A stretch of DNA of 64,000 nt. It comes from Paracentrotus lividus (taxonomy: Eukaryota; Echinodermata; Echinoidea; Camarodonta; Echinidae). The notes beneath the pieces are model-generated. The model saw only the letters and a list, made by a program, of their open reading frames with translations. It searched no databases and had not been told where the DNA came from. Positions 1 through 13,356 of this stretch are shown in pieces. The stretch is from positions 19,189,357 to 19,253,356 of the forward strand of contig CALNVZ010000174.1 of the NCBI GenBank assembly GCA_940671915.1. Reading direction: 5' to 3'. The translations under genes were made by a program, and so were the position numbers. Each line of letters begins with the position of its first letter. Positions within the stretch are counted from its first letter, which is position 1.

Positions 1-2028
1 ACAGTAACAAATAGACACCACCTGACATGGTCAGCCTTGCTTATTAACTTTGATAGAATTCTTGTTTGAATCTTCTTTTAAAAAACCAGTAACGTTTTCA
101 TTCCGTCCCGTCGCGCAACTATAATTCGAGGTTGCCATGAAAACGAAACGTATTTCAATTTTTTTTTTTTGCAGATTGATACTTTCAAGTGAGCTCTACA
201 TATTAGTGAGGGTAAATGGCAGCTAAAATATAAATTTTTCTTTTTGTGGGCATAAAACTCTTTCAAATTCCGTCCCGTCGCGGTCCCTTATTTTTGGCTT
301 TGACCCATTACTATTAGGAGTATGTACGTCCTTCTGGCACTCAACAAGTCAACTTCAATAGCCCATGTTAAGACTCACAGGAGTACTTGTCTGGAGTTTA
401 ACAGTATCAATATTAGAGAGGGTAGATCTAGGAATGTATGTACACACTGTACATTGTAGCAACAAATTACTACTTACTGTAATTGTAAAGTTGATTTATA
501 GTGTGTTTCAAGGTTATATTTAATCAGGCCTAGTGGAAACAATGATTACTCAATTACTAGGCGTCAGATGGGGGTTAATGAGCGGGAGCACTGATGTTGT
601 TTATATGTGTTGCCATGGTAAATGTCATTAATAAGTATCGTACAAGCATTTTATTGTCGCACATTTGGAGACTCTGTTGTTTGTAAGTTTTTAAAAGAAA
701 ATTTCAGCAGAACAGATATTTGATACATTTTTTTATATGTCTATACATGTATAATATATATATCTAAATATTCTTGTACATTGGATGTTAGTTTCAAACA
801 TTATACCAGTGTGTTGTAAGGAGCGGATGTCTGCTTTTGTTTATTAATTTTATCTTTGAATTGCACAGTAGGTACAGTGTACAGTAGATCTATATACTAG
901 TAGTTGGAATGAAATAAATACTACATGAGTAGATCATGCCATAGTTTGCCTAAATATTTTAAGGAACATTCAGCTACTATAGTAATATATTCATCAGAAA
1001 GAAATTGCCAGGGGCTATTTTGAAATGTCAGCAAACTGTAAGGCATGTTTAATATTTTAACATTTTAGCCATCTGGAATATGTATGAATTTTTTTGTACC
1101 AACAAACCTGTTTTGGTTTTTAAAGTACTTGGCAATTTTTACTAAAAAAAAACACTCCCCAAAGGGCTTTTTGTTTAGATACATTGTACAGAGGCATCAA
1201 GATGATATTTATCTATTGTTTATAGTCTATGATCAGATTTGAGGGCACAAGATTATATTTCCAATATGCTTGATGGTAAGAGATTCATATTATGTTGCTA
1301 CACACCCATCTCCCAGATAACATACGCAAACCCATCTCTACACATGTACATGGGCATGCACCCACCCCCATCTTACACACACACATACACACACACAGAC
1401 GCTCAGTAGAGGCTAGGCGTACACATAGAGGCCTTCATCGTCTACACATGCCGCCTCTATTATACACATGTGCACTCACACACAAAATAATCGTGCACAT
1501 AAAATCACTGCCACCGCCACCGCCGTTGCTGCTGCCGGACCGCATGCATAATAAGCTAGCATGTTGGTTTAGGCTATAGACAGAGCATAAGACAGGCTAG
1601 CAAGCGAGCAATTCACGGAATGCGTTCATCTAATAACTAACCATCCTCCTTGATCTACCACCTCCTGTATAGTCTACTGTCACATGTCAAGATGGCCACT
1701 TTACATGTGTTCACCTGATTTACATTCGCTCTAATCACTACGCATTTTACACTTTAAATGCAGTATGCTATTTCAATCTAGACAAGTGTACATGTTCCAA
1801 GAACGTCTTTAAGTTGTTCCCATTGCCAGCTTGCAAGAAAAGCCATGCTCTCGTTTATCTCTGCCTTTTTCAAGAATGATAAAATATTTTTCTTAGAAAT
1901 TTCAGTTCAGAGATGAACTGAGTATCACCAGGTTACACTATATCATGTCTCTCTCTATGATGTGAAAATGTGCAATACTGCTTAAATTGAAGAATATCAT
2001 GCCAAAAATTATCAAACCACCCATTAAA

Positions 2029-2154
2029 GAAGGGGGGGGGAGAAGATAGAGATATGGATGGATGGATGGATGGTGATGGATATGGAGATGAGGATGGATC
2101 AGGACCTCTCACGTCCCTGGATGGATGGATGGATGGATGGATGGATGGATAGAC

Positions 2155-2185
<31 letters not shown>

Positions 2186-2240
2186 GAAGAGAGAGAGAGA
2201 GAGACAGGAGGAGAGACAGACAGAGAAAGAAGAGAGAGAG
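2029..2240. repeat. Compound microsatellite (GGAT)n, (GATA)n, (GA)n
   Basis: A purine-rich tract begins with a G run, then runs of GGAT near 2053-2075 and 2119-2150, GATA from about 2151 to 2185 and GA from about 2185 onward, with interruptions. The complementary strand is open only because of this repetition. No function is inferred. Confidence 0.9.
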
Positions 2241-3066
2241 ACAGGAGAGGTTGCCATGGAGGAGACAGGGGGATAAAACCAGATGGGAGGAAGAAGATTG
2301 ATAGACTGTGGAGAGCATTAATGTGATGTCTGGGTAGAGATACAACAGCAGGAACAGCATCACCAGCAGTGAGATGTAAAGAATGGATGATGGTGGTGGT
2401 AGAGGACTGAGAGATAAAAGAAGCTTACCCTGGGCTCGTCACGTGGAGTGCATCTAAATACCAAGGTGACATCAGGTCAATGAATCCATACAAAATCTCA
2501 CCCACATTTTGTTCACATCTCGTGTTTATTTATTTATTCCTTAAAGGGATTTAGTAACGTTCAAAAAACGAGAGCAATTATATCAAGTTAATAAAATTAT
2601 ATTGTTCCAACAGTAAAAACAACTACTGAAAGTTTCAGATCTAATGGAAGTCATTTACTATTAGTACCTTAAAACAGTGTAACAAACAATGCCAAGTATA
2701 CAGCCGAACACCGTACCCTCTGCTGATAACTCACCAGGCCGCTAGGGACGGGGGACTGTACAACAGGAAATGGGTGTATGGGTGTTTTATAAACCATCCG
2801 GTGTTGGTTTATAAAATTTGAGTATGAAATCATTGATATCTCAAAGGCAAAGCAAGCAATTAGCTTGCAATTTTGAAGAGATACCAGACTGACCTAAGTG
2901 TTTATAATTATGTTGGCAAAATAAGCTAAATCAAATAAAATGTAATTTGAAATCATTCAATGTTACTGCATCCCTTAAGGAAGTTTAAGTATCAAAACTA
3001 ATAATTTTCTTAGCTGTTTCTTTAAGGTTATTATAATTCAGAATGAAAACAAGATTTGTTGACCTT

Positions 3067-3187
3067 AGGACTTGTCGGACGTTTTATCCTACAAATTTGC
3101 TCCAGCCAATCAGATTCAAGCATTTCAGTAGCTTATAACAGTTTGTCGGATAAAACGTCCGACAAGTCCTTTGATGAAATGCCCCCC
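3067..3187. mobile_element. Foldback MITE, family A copy 1 (left end eroded)
   Basis: The ends form an inverted repeat around the core GACTTGTCGGACNTTTTATC and its complement, about 23 bp each side of a short loop. The loop and right arm match a second copy at 59225-59362, which keeps a fuller left end starting in a G run. The right end here reaches the C run at 3181-3187. It is non-coding, so it would need a transposase supplied elsewhere. Confidence 0.75.
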
Positions 3188-4138
3188 AGTTGTTTGTTTC
3201 CCATTTCTGTATCATTCTTGCATTGACTCTAATGAGTGCAAGATCGAAAAGCTTCAGTTAGCCATGTCTCTATTTCGTGCTCTATCAATTTGTTTACCAT
3301 TGTAGTACATTTAAGTTGATTATTTAAACCAGCTAAATATAAGACAACGACCAAAAATTTACTGTGAATGATACGACATGCATCCTAGCATGCTATACTT
3401 GTATCTTGTGTGTTTTTTTTTCATATTTCCGTCCTTTCCCACTTTTCATGTAATAACTTTGGTCTTTTGTCTTATGCTTTTTGAAAGGTGTCAAGCTTGT
3501 GGCAGAGTATTATAACATATTCAAACTAATTTTTCATCCAAGAAACCTCTGTGAAAAGCTATTCAAGTAATAGATCTGCATTTGAAGCAATGGGAATCAA
3601 CCTTACATTTAAACACCATTTGTTGCTATGCTTGGCAAGACTGGCAAGCCTCTAGTTGATCAAGAACAACCTAATTGTAAAGCATAATTAGTACAAAAAA
3701 AGTGTATTGTATTATACATGTATGTTTGCTATCTTCAGCTGATGTTGAAATGTTCATTTTTAAAGTATTGCACTGGGACGTCAAAGGTCTTCATATTGAT
3801 TATATTTGAATCTACATGACCTCATGCAATCAGAGTTTCCATGTTGTTGACATTTGAGATATATAGATCAGAGCGTTCTAATTTTATGAAGCTCCTTAAA
3901 AATATGAAACATGTCATCCCTTTGAAATTGACTAACTCTTTTGGTCGGAAGCCTTCTGCAAATATTTTCCTTTCAAGATTTCCAGTGAATTTTTGTGGAA
4001 GTGTCTGAAAGAATGCCAATTTGAGGATTAAAATATGATTCCCTAACTTATGAACTTAAGACCTTTTGAAAGAAATATTTGATACTACCCAGAGGCACAA
4101 GGCCTTTAAAAGAAGCCATCCAACAAACCAGCATGCAG

Positions 4139-4184
4139 GCTGGCAGGCAGGCAGGCAGGCAGACAGACAGACAGACAGACAGAC
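4139..4184. repeat. Microsatellite (GGCA)n(GACA)n
   Basis: Tandem GGCA units pass directly into GACA units over about 46 bp. It is a simple-sequence tract in non-coding DNA with no other visible signal. Confidence 0.9.
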
Positions 4185-7081
4185 TAACGTACTGGCTGGC
4201 TAATGAAAAGTGGTGAATTTAGATCAGGTTTCTCAGCAAGGCAGTGGTAATTGGCTAAATGGGGCGGTGTTGATGCGGACTGGCTCAGGCCATCCCTTCC
4301 CCTACCTGTTACATGACTTCAATTTATTACTGTGGCGTCTAATGTGCTTTTAGCCTCCGCTAACGGGGAACGAAAAGGAGAATCTCTGTATATTTTTCTC
4401 ATATCTCTTTGTGATTCATTCACAGGTGAATCTATTGACTCAATATGAAGTGATTATGTCATATGATTAGAAAGTGCAGCCAAATTGGATTTGAATTTAC
4501 ACAGACTTTATTTATTTTAGCAATCAAAATGGGGGACAACATACATAAGTCATTCTTGAAGTGAATTTTATTATCTGGCTGATGGGAAAAGCAAAAGAAA
4601 TAATAGCACATAATACATCTTTTTTCACATCTCTTTATGTTAATATGTTTTCATTGGGTCTCATTTACATGTATAATATTTTGTTCTTGTTATTTGTATG
4701 ATCTGCCACTGATAATATGTTGACACCTGTCCATTGAAAATTTTCTGGAAATTTTGGCTCAGTTGAAAAGTCAAATCCCAAAATAGAATGATGAAATAAT
4801 GCACGCTTTCAGGAACATGCAGACATGTGTTTGTGATGACATACATGTGCTATGCTCATATTTCTCTTAATTCGCACATATGCGTTGGCGTTTACAGGCT
4901 GCATGTCTGCAAGGTTTGTGACACCATGAATGTCACTCCTTTCTCTTACTGGGTTATTGCTCCTCTCATACATGGCGGGATGGTCCATCCAACATAAAAG
5001 AAAAGAATGGTACAACTGTTACGTAGTTCTTTCCCTTAAAAGAGTGGATGCTTAATTTGACACAGGTAAACATACATATGTTGAAACTGCATGTTCTTTT
5101 TATATAATATTTTGTTGACATTCATCATCAGGTGGCATCCGTCAAAGCAATAAAAATATTTTGTTTTCTCTTCACCTTTACGGACAATATCTGAAAATGA
5201 ACGATAATCTATAGGTAAAAAAGGACACAAACTGCAGTTTTAATGAAAATTAACTGATGTCAAAAATATAAGCATGCATTCCTCAAGGGTGAAAACTGTA
5301 TAATAATAAACCATTAGTACCATTCTCTATTTCTTTTTGTTCTTCTTCTTTTTTTTTTTGTATGATGGGCCATCCGGCCATATGTGGTGGGGCATTATGA
5401 GTATGTCAGTCAACTCTGGATAGGATTTCAGTGGCAGATACAGGAATATAAACTAGATATAGGTACTGAAGGGAGCTTGTGGTGTAAACCTTACATTAGA
5501 GGAAAGATATGCTTACAAAATCATATGTTCAGTCTGTATAGTTGATAAATATATGTTTAAGGGGGTGTCTTCCTCCTGCGCTTTCTGCTGGACACTAATT
5601 ATGAATTGATTACATTCTTGTTAATTTTTCAGCAAAGTACTGGTATTTGTATATTGCATGAGACTCATTTTTAAAAGCTTTTACATTGTACATGTACAAT
5701 GTACAATATGTTGGTTTTTGTGAAGGGCAAATTTTGATAACATTCATTATTTCTATCTCTTAATCATGTGAATCATACACTGTTCAGGTTTCAATTCAAT
5801 TCAATTTAGTCTATGTTGCAATAAATATACATAACATAACAAAATTGTAGTCCAAGTATTAATGGTGTCAAGTTTACAAAATTAAGAAGAAAATAGGAGT
5901 CAAATTGATAAATAAGTTGAAAAGGAACATGTAATTATAAATATTCTTATGCAATAACATGTAACATTATTCTCCAAAATGTCAATACTTGCAGCTGTTT
6001 CAAAGTTGTATAAATTATTTACCATCTACAGATCAGAGATATATATCAGTAGCTTATTATTTAGAGAATATAATTAAACAATGTGTTATATAAAAAATGC
6101 TTAGTATTAAAGATTGGAGCATAACATGAATCCATAGGGAGCAACCAGAAAAGTTGTAAAGCATTTCTTTAATTGCTTCTTAATATAAAATAAACCTGTA
6201 TCATATGAGCTAGTTGTAGAACTGGACTGTATTTATTACAATCAACATTTTGTTGATACGTATATAAAACCTGAGGTTAAGTGATGGTTTACCCAAATAA
6301 CACAAACTGTTTTTGCAGAGTTTACCCCACTTTCAGCACTGAACATTAATGAAAATTTGGTCTGCCTCTTCCAGTGCAGGTGGTCCCATAAGTATTATGT
6401 ATTCAGGTTGTCCTTATTTTGCAATTGTTCATTCTTGTGTGGTTTTATTCGATTACAGGGTAAAGAATCATATTTCCTTTATCATGTTGTCCTTAATTTA
6501 TAGACAATGCAATTCTTTGTTCTGTTCTGTTTGATTAACAGGCAAGACCGATGAGACCTTTTAGTGAGGTTGAGATGTAATTACAAACTACAAAACATTT
6601 CAAATAATGACTAGACTGAGTTCTACTCTCTTGTTACCATAGTAACTTACTGTAGTCTAGGAAACCACTTGTTACATTTGAGATGAATGTTGGATTGGCC
6701 TTGTCTGTATTCTACAAATGTGAATGATGTGATTACTTGTTTTGAAGAAGGGAATTCTACGTAAGATTGGTTAAGGAGCCATTTTTTTTCAGCACCACTT
6801 TATAGATTTTGAATAAGGTAGGCGTTCTGCATATATACGCAGTATATTTTGCAGTGTCAGGTATAATTTGCAAATTTCATAAACTGGTGAAAATAAGACA
6901 TTAACACAATATCTGCTGAAAGAAATAAATAGCGATATTTTAGGATTTTGAAATATAGCACAACCATATTTGCATATTTGGAATTTTTTTTTTAATGTCT
7001 AAGCTACATGTATGAATTGATTTAAATGTTCCAATCGTTCTTGATGGATTTTTTAAAACTTGATGTACATGTACAAGATAA

Positions 7082-7846
7082 GGGCAGTTCCAAGGTAACG
7101 GAGTGACATTCAGAAGCAACATTTCAGCATTAAAACAAGTCTATCATCCATACTTTAATCTTTATGTACAAAGAAATGGTTCATGACAATAGCTGATGGT
7201 ACCCTCTTTTCAAAATGATAATTTTTTTTATAGTGATCCTCTTAATTAATGAGATATGAATATTCATAATCATGGTTACGGAGTGATGCAAAATGGACAT
7301 GCATATTTGAGCAAAAAACATTTTGCTTAAACTCTGGGAAATTTAAATGGCTATCACAATTTTGAGTTATTGATTGGATTCTATGTTATTCTAGGTATAA
7401 TATGCCACCGTGCATAAAAAAATTGGTTGAATATTTTGTTAAGTATGACCTAAAACTTGAACCCATGTCCGGTTACAGAGTGACGGTTACGGAGTGACAT
7501 CTGGTTTCCTGGTCTTTTTCGTGAGGAGAAAAGCATTATAAAGAAATATTAATACCAAAGTTTGTTGGAATAGTCCATGATAATTACATTAAGCCCAAAA
7601 AATTGGCAAAAAGTGACTAGATATAAGAATTAGAGGCATTTAAAGCCCCATAGTCCCATACGTGCAAATTTGGGTTTGATCAATTATTCAGCGCAAGAAT
7701 ACTGAATCGCAAATTTTTAAAACTTAAATGATTGGTTGTATTGTAAAGAAGCCTTTGTGGTAATTTCAGATCCTAATTTGCATTTTCAAAGGCGCAGCGG
7801 CACATTAAAATTTCAGCTCCATGTCCTGTTTTGCTTGGAACTGCCC
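7082..7846. mobile_element. Non-autonomous DNA transposon, family B copy 1 (765 bp)
   Basis: The element starts GGGCAGTTCC and ends GGAACTGCCC, and is flanked on both sides by ATAA (7078-7081 and 7847-7850), a clean 4-bp target duplication. A near-identical copy in the opposite orientation lies at 50652-51415, and a broken third copy near 20978-21470. Short GGAGTGAC-type motifs recur inside it. It has no coding capacity. Sola-type or Academ-type transposases are candidates from the 4-bp duplication alone. Confidence 0.85.
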
Positions 7847-8050
7847 ATAAATTATTTTTTACATAAAGTTCATCTTCTACTATGTAGCTGTGTAATGTGA
7901 TCAACATATCTGACAAAAAGGATTATACAAATGTATGTGTAATATTTATGAATTCAATATATTCCTTTCAGGGTGTGGAGGACATGATTATTATATTAAT
8001 GCACTTTACGCAGTATAAAAAATCAGTCAATATTTTACTATTGTACGGTT

Positions 8051-8220
8051 CCATTTGCTCTGGTGATAGTTGCTCCACTGTTAATGCCTTAAACTAGTTA
8101 ATGATTAACATCAAAATTGGACTTAACCTAACCCTAATCCTATTTAATTGTAAACCTAACATAAAACCTTAACTATATAGATTGATTAAAGACTGGAGAA
8201 ATTGTCACTGGAGCAAATGG
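8051..8220. mobile_element. Small MITE, family C copy 1
   Basis: The ends are imperfect inverted repeats: CCATTTGCTC at the left and GAGCAAATGG at the right, continuing inward through GGTGATAGTTGCTCC and its partner. The middle contains AACCCTAA-like runs resembling telomere repeats. Related copies lie near 25451-25630 and 27438-27633 with the same layout. Confidence 0.7.
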
Positions 8221-8545
8221 TGGTATGAAAATATAAATGTACTCCTGTAAGAAGTAGAAAATTTTGAGATATGATGAATGTGGTATGATGTAACGTTATT
8301 ATAATGTATTCGGCAAAAAAAAATAAAAAATGAAAGACACAGTATACAAATGATTAGGATTGGCATGGCCGTGATATGTACAGAGTTTTTCCTTAATGCT
8401 GTAATAGGAGGTTGGTAAGAATGTGACATATTTTCCATCTTTTAATCATCTCTTTATTTGCCTGCCTTTGAGTGTTTTTGTTTGTGTCTGGTTATATGTA
8501 TCACACGTTTTGACGATGCCTATTTCTTCCTGTTTTTCGCCCCAG

Positions 8546-8606
8546 ATTGACCTGGAACCCGCTGGGAAGGTACACGTCATCATTGAACTCCAGGGATCTT
8601 CAGAAG
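8546..8606 (+). CDS. PRKCE: PKC epsilon-type exon 1 of window (C2 domain end)
   Basis: This 61 bp exon follows an acceptor ending CCCCAG and is followed by GTGAGT. It reads IDLEPAGKVHVIIELQGSSE plus one base, residues 1-20. In vertebrate PKC epsilon/eta the same segment (IDLEPEGKV...) closes the C2 domain just before the pseudosubstrate exon and starts a separate exon. The preceding residues (most of C2) must come from an exon upstream of the window. It ends in phase 1, matching exon 2. Confidence 0.93.
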
Positions 8607-11600
8607 GTGAGTCTATCGTAGCACAGTTAGCTTCTTCTTTTTTTAATGCGTAGGGGGGAAAGTGCAAGAGGGAAGGATGTGGGATTATCAATTGCATGGA
8701 GAGCAAGGATGCAGTGATGTTTATTAGAGGAAGGGGGTGCAAGGGGGAGGAAGCAATAGGGAGTTTTTGAACAAAGACGACGCGTTGCCTGAACTAGGTT
8801 GAGAGGTAAATAATGGAAGTTTTTGGCTAATAATTACAATAATAATTGTGGCTTCTTCAGGGTTGACTCACAAACTTCTCTCTAGTTGTTACATCCCACT
8901 GGTCTGCCGAGACAAAGCATTTCAAGTTCTCACAACTTCCCACCAGCACCTAGAAGCAGCGTGAGCATCATGCATGAAGAAGCCACTATTATTATTAAAA
9001 TTATTCATCAAATGTTTCCACTCTTTACCTCTGAACCAGTTCAAAAACTCCCTACCATAAAGTCAGTGATACTTCAGTCACATGATCAAACAAACTGCAA
9101 ACCTTTTATAACTTAGCTATAAAAGACGGTGCAATCTTCCTTCAGTTTATCGCTGGACTGATATCAGTGCACCTTGGGTTTGAAGACGGAGGGTTGAGGA
9201 ATGGGGAGGAGGATTTGAGAGTGGGGTGTGAGAGAGTGTAGTTGCGAAGGAGGGTCCCAGTTGTGGAGAAAGGTGTAAGGAAAGAAAAGTTATGAGAGGA
9301 GAGGTTTAGTTTAGGAACATTGAAAATTATGGGTTAAGGGAGGGGGAGGGGCCAAAGATGGGTTGTGAGGTGGAAATGATACCTTTATTTGTAGTGAGGT
9401 AGAAAATTATAGCCTATATTAATTCATGTTGTGTAATGCCTCAGTAGTACTTAGCTAAAAGGTTGCTTTGATGTTCTCAACACTCTTTATGTGGCAAAAA
9501 GAACAATCTAATTTAGTTTTGGGTTCACATGAGACAAAGTCAAATAGGCACCTCAGCCAAGATATGTCATACTCCTCCATTGTTTGGTTAATCTGCTATC
9601 AGAAATGTTATGCTATTTCTTCACAGTTCATACTGAGGCATCAGATTTCAAGGTTTCTTACTCTATATGATACCAGTTTAGTCTGCATGTTTTTATTTTA
9701 TATTGTACTGAGATTCCAGGAGAGTGATTAAAAACTCGTGCCTGTGTATAAGGTCAAAGCTTTGCATAATGTAGAGAAGGTAAAGGGATTGGGATCGGCT
9801 GATGAGGAAAGCCTCTTTATCCTGGAATCATCAGTTGAAGATCATTTGGGGAAAAGTGAAGTTGATGAACCATTACATCCATGTCAGTTATAATCCAGTG
9901 GGTGGATCAGATAGGGAATGCAATGAGGTTGGGTCTATTAGGTCATCTTCTGAGAGCCAGAAGGCATTAAATCAGTGTATAAAGTAATGAGTTAACACCC
10001 TTCTGGCTCTGAGTGGCTCTTTCAAGTGTTGAAAGGTATAAAGGATACGTAATGCCTTGAGTGTAAGAACTCAGATGCACACACAATGGAAGGTCTAGTT
10101 CTTGATAGGAATTGAGACATCTTATGAGAGGGCGTGTGCCCCTTCTAAAGAAGATCACTCAGAGATACAGGTGGGATATGAAGAGAAGGTTGATGATATA
10201 CTCATGGGGGAGGTTTGGTTTATACATGATAATGAGCTAGGTGATTATGTGGATGGCACAATTTTTAATTGCAGTTCATTTTGTTTTAATGCTTCCAATG
10301 TCTACATGTCTCATAATATTAAATGCCTCCAGGCATGTCCTTAATATTGTAGTTCTCTATTTTGCTTAAGGTTTAAAGTTTACAGTTGCGGATCCAGGAT
10401 TTTGAAATGGGGGGGGGGGGAGTCTAAAAACTGTTGATCAGAAGGGGGAGCTGAAAAATATTCTGTACAGTTCAATGAGTGTTTTTAAAAATATAGGGGG
10501 AAGGGGGCATACTCCTTGTTGCACCTCCTGACCTCGGTATTTGCTACCTTAGTTTATAACTGGGTCTTGATTACTTAAGTCATGAATGTTAATTGATCTA
10601 AAGGGTTTACTTTAAATATTTGCAAGTGTCCCCTACACACCTTAATAGTAATTTGTATGTATGATGGGATACATGTAGTTTGCAGAGCTTCCAACTGCGT
10701 TAATTGGGACCTTACAGTACATGCAGTCACCACGAGAGCAGAAAAGTAGTCAGTCCCGAGTTTAGAACACACTTCATTTTAACGTGGGTGACAATTTCTG
10801 GAAGGCAGAGGCAGTGAATAATCTAGTTCACATTCATGGCTAGTGTAAGCTGTCCTTCTCATCAACAACTAACAGACTCATCAATATTGTAACAAGTTAA
10901 CATGAAGTGCATTCACAACAAATGTGTCATTTATCTCTCGATTCATTTCTTTAATCTGTGAATTGTTTTTCTCAGTATACAACTGGATATAATAAACCAT
11001 ATAATTTAATCGTTATAGCTACGTTACTGTATAATTTGAAGTTGTTTCTCAAATAGTTCTGATAGACATTGTTACAAGGAACAACCTGAAATGGTCATGT
11101 TTTTCACATGTTTTAGCATTGAAAATGACAGGAATTAAATTATTGTCTCGCATGGCTTAGCCTTTACAAATGATATTCATGTTGGCACCCATGTTATTGC
11201 TGTCATGAACCTCTTTAACTTCATGATATCAGGGGGTATACAAGTTTGATGCTAGTATGCGTGCCTGGGAACAGAAACTATCCGCACTCCTCCAAACACG
11301 CTCCACATAATTACAGCAATCCACTTCTATACAATGACAGTGAATGTTAACGTATGACGCCTGCCAATATACACGGATTAGCACAGATTTGTTGTCATGG
11401 AAATGCAACCAACGATGTACTCAAATTCGATTGAGATATATTTAGTTGCTACAGGGTGCTTGTGATTCTTGATATGGCTTGTGTCTAATAAACTGAATGT
11501 CAGAGCAGTGAATTTATAGTGTTAATCAGGACACTGGCCCCACAATATGACTCTTTCTTCACTCTAATTGTTTGAATTGATGTACAAAGTCACACATTAT

Positions 11601-13245
11601 AAAATAATCCATATTCATGTATTAAACTGGGACAGTGTATTAAAGGCTTGAATGTGTGAATATACCTTTAAAATCATTCAATTACAAGTTGATATGATTT
11701 CAGGTTAATTATATCAATTACAGGTTAATTACATATCAGTTACAAGTCATAATATCATTGAGGGTTGTACAAATATGGTACTTTTACAAATCATATCAAT
11801 ACAGGTACATGTATGTTTTTGATCTAGGCCTACAATGTTTGCAATATTAAAAAGTCACACGATTAAACTACAAGACAAAGCCAATCATGTACAGAGAGTT
11901 AGACGCTTGAATTCGTAAAAAAATATAGATACACCTTAACTCCGATTCAACTAATTCGCGTGCTTATAAGGCAGCCCGCTGGAGCTGGCTTAGAATGAGC
12001 GCGATTCCGCTAAAAGGCCTCGTAGTTGTCATTTTTTATGACTATTGAATGGACTTCACTTAGTTCCTGGACGAATATTTCCCATCTCGGTAGTCAACCT
12101 ATCATCTAGCATTTCCTCATCTGAAAAAATGGCCCTCCAACCACTCCTCTACTGTCTGCAGCTTATCCTCCTAGTTCATTTAGAGTGATCAGGTCACTCT
12201 AATAAAGAGTTACCAGTTTACTCTTTTCTACAAGTGAATTATGCCACTCTTACATTAGTGAATTCATTTAAAAGATTGGTCACTCATATGCTCTTTCTCT
12301 TTTAGAGTGGTTTTCACTCTTCCACATTTAGAGTGTAGGTATGCTAAACTGTAAAAACTGCAGTCTAAAGAGGGGAAATTATCACTTTTTTTTCTCAAAC
12401 ATGTAATAATTTTATGAATAACATTTTCAGGGTTTGCTTTTGATGCATTATTACATGTACATGCTATTGACAGCATATACAATGGGCCCCCCCCCCATCA
12501 CAGCTCAGATTTGCAAACCTCCACAAAGTTACTCAATTATATAATAAAAATATTGCCTAGTTGTTTGTGGATGTCACCTTCATTATTTTGAAGTCACTTC
12601 CTGTTTTTTGCTATCCAGGAAAGCCCCAAATTTTGAAAGATGGTCATTTAAAAACAAATTATGACACTGCAATATAGTCAATGTTATTTGTTAATATTTC
12701 ATGTACATGTGTGCTTACTGTCCTGGATATTCGAGAAGTTCAACATAGAGGAAATATCGATATTCTTCCTTCAACTTCCGCAAGTTCAACTATTTTAAAT
12801 CAAATGACAAACAAAACTGTGTTCTTGTATTTAGAAAAACTTTTACAGTTACCATAAACACCTTCTTGCTCTCAAAGATCATATTTTTTAACCAGTTTTT
12901 TTCTTCAGGATTATCTACAAGTTTGAGGAAGGAAGGCCTGTAAAAATATGAAAGCTTAAGGTCTTTTGTTAAATCTTGGATAGGCAGAAAATAGCACATT
13001 TAAGAGGAAAACGGATCCTAGATACTGAAGTACACTTGTACATGTATATAACATGAGAATATTTTTAGGGAAAATACTTTTTTGTTTCCTTATCATTATT
13101 TTGCTTGTTTAGTAATTTGGTATAGATTCATTCTGGGGCTCTGGTTCCTGAACTTTAGGTTATCAACCACATTATACAGCTTTCTAACATATTGCATATG
13201 GATATTTTCACCGTGCACAATTCATTTTCAAACTAATAATTTTTG

Positions 13246-13356
13246 TCTCGCCCATTGGAGGTGAAGGCGAGACATAGGGATCGAAATGGCGTCTGTCAGG
13301 CGTCAGTCTGTCCATCACACTTTACTATGTAGTCACAGGTAGGCGAGACACAATCT
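13246..13356. mobile_element. Hairpin-ended repeat, GTCTCGCC family
   Basis: The left end forms a hairpin from GTCTCGCC and GGCGAGAC with a short loop (13246-13273). The other end is closed by a further GGCGAGAC near 13343-13350. The middle is rich in GTCAGGCGTCAGTC-like repeats. The architecture matches the larger elements at 21479-22250 and 25739-27150, but without an expanded tandem core. I infer a short Helentron-associated type of element; this was not tested against a database. Confidence 0.5.

Larger units (their letters stand above)
1..8545. other. Upstream non-coding sequence (probably intron 1)
   Basis: I see no exon with coding character here. The acceptor at 8545 shows that an upstream exon exists, so this is most likely the 3' part of a long intron. 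It holds microsatellites at 2029-2240 and 4139-4184, a foldback MITE near 3067-3187, a full DNA transposon at 7082-7846 and a small MITE at 8051-8220. The rest is A+T-rich unique or old repeat sequence. The stretch 1292-1579 is open only because of a CA-rich simple region. Confidence 0.7.

Noticed and set aside
1292-1579. 95-codon frame rich in His and Thr
   Set aside because: It is the translation of a CA-rich simple region (ACACACAT runs).
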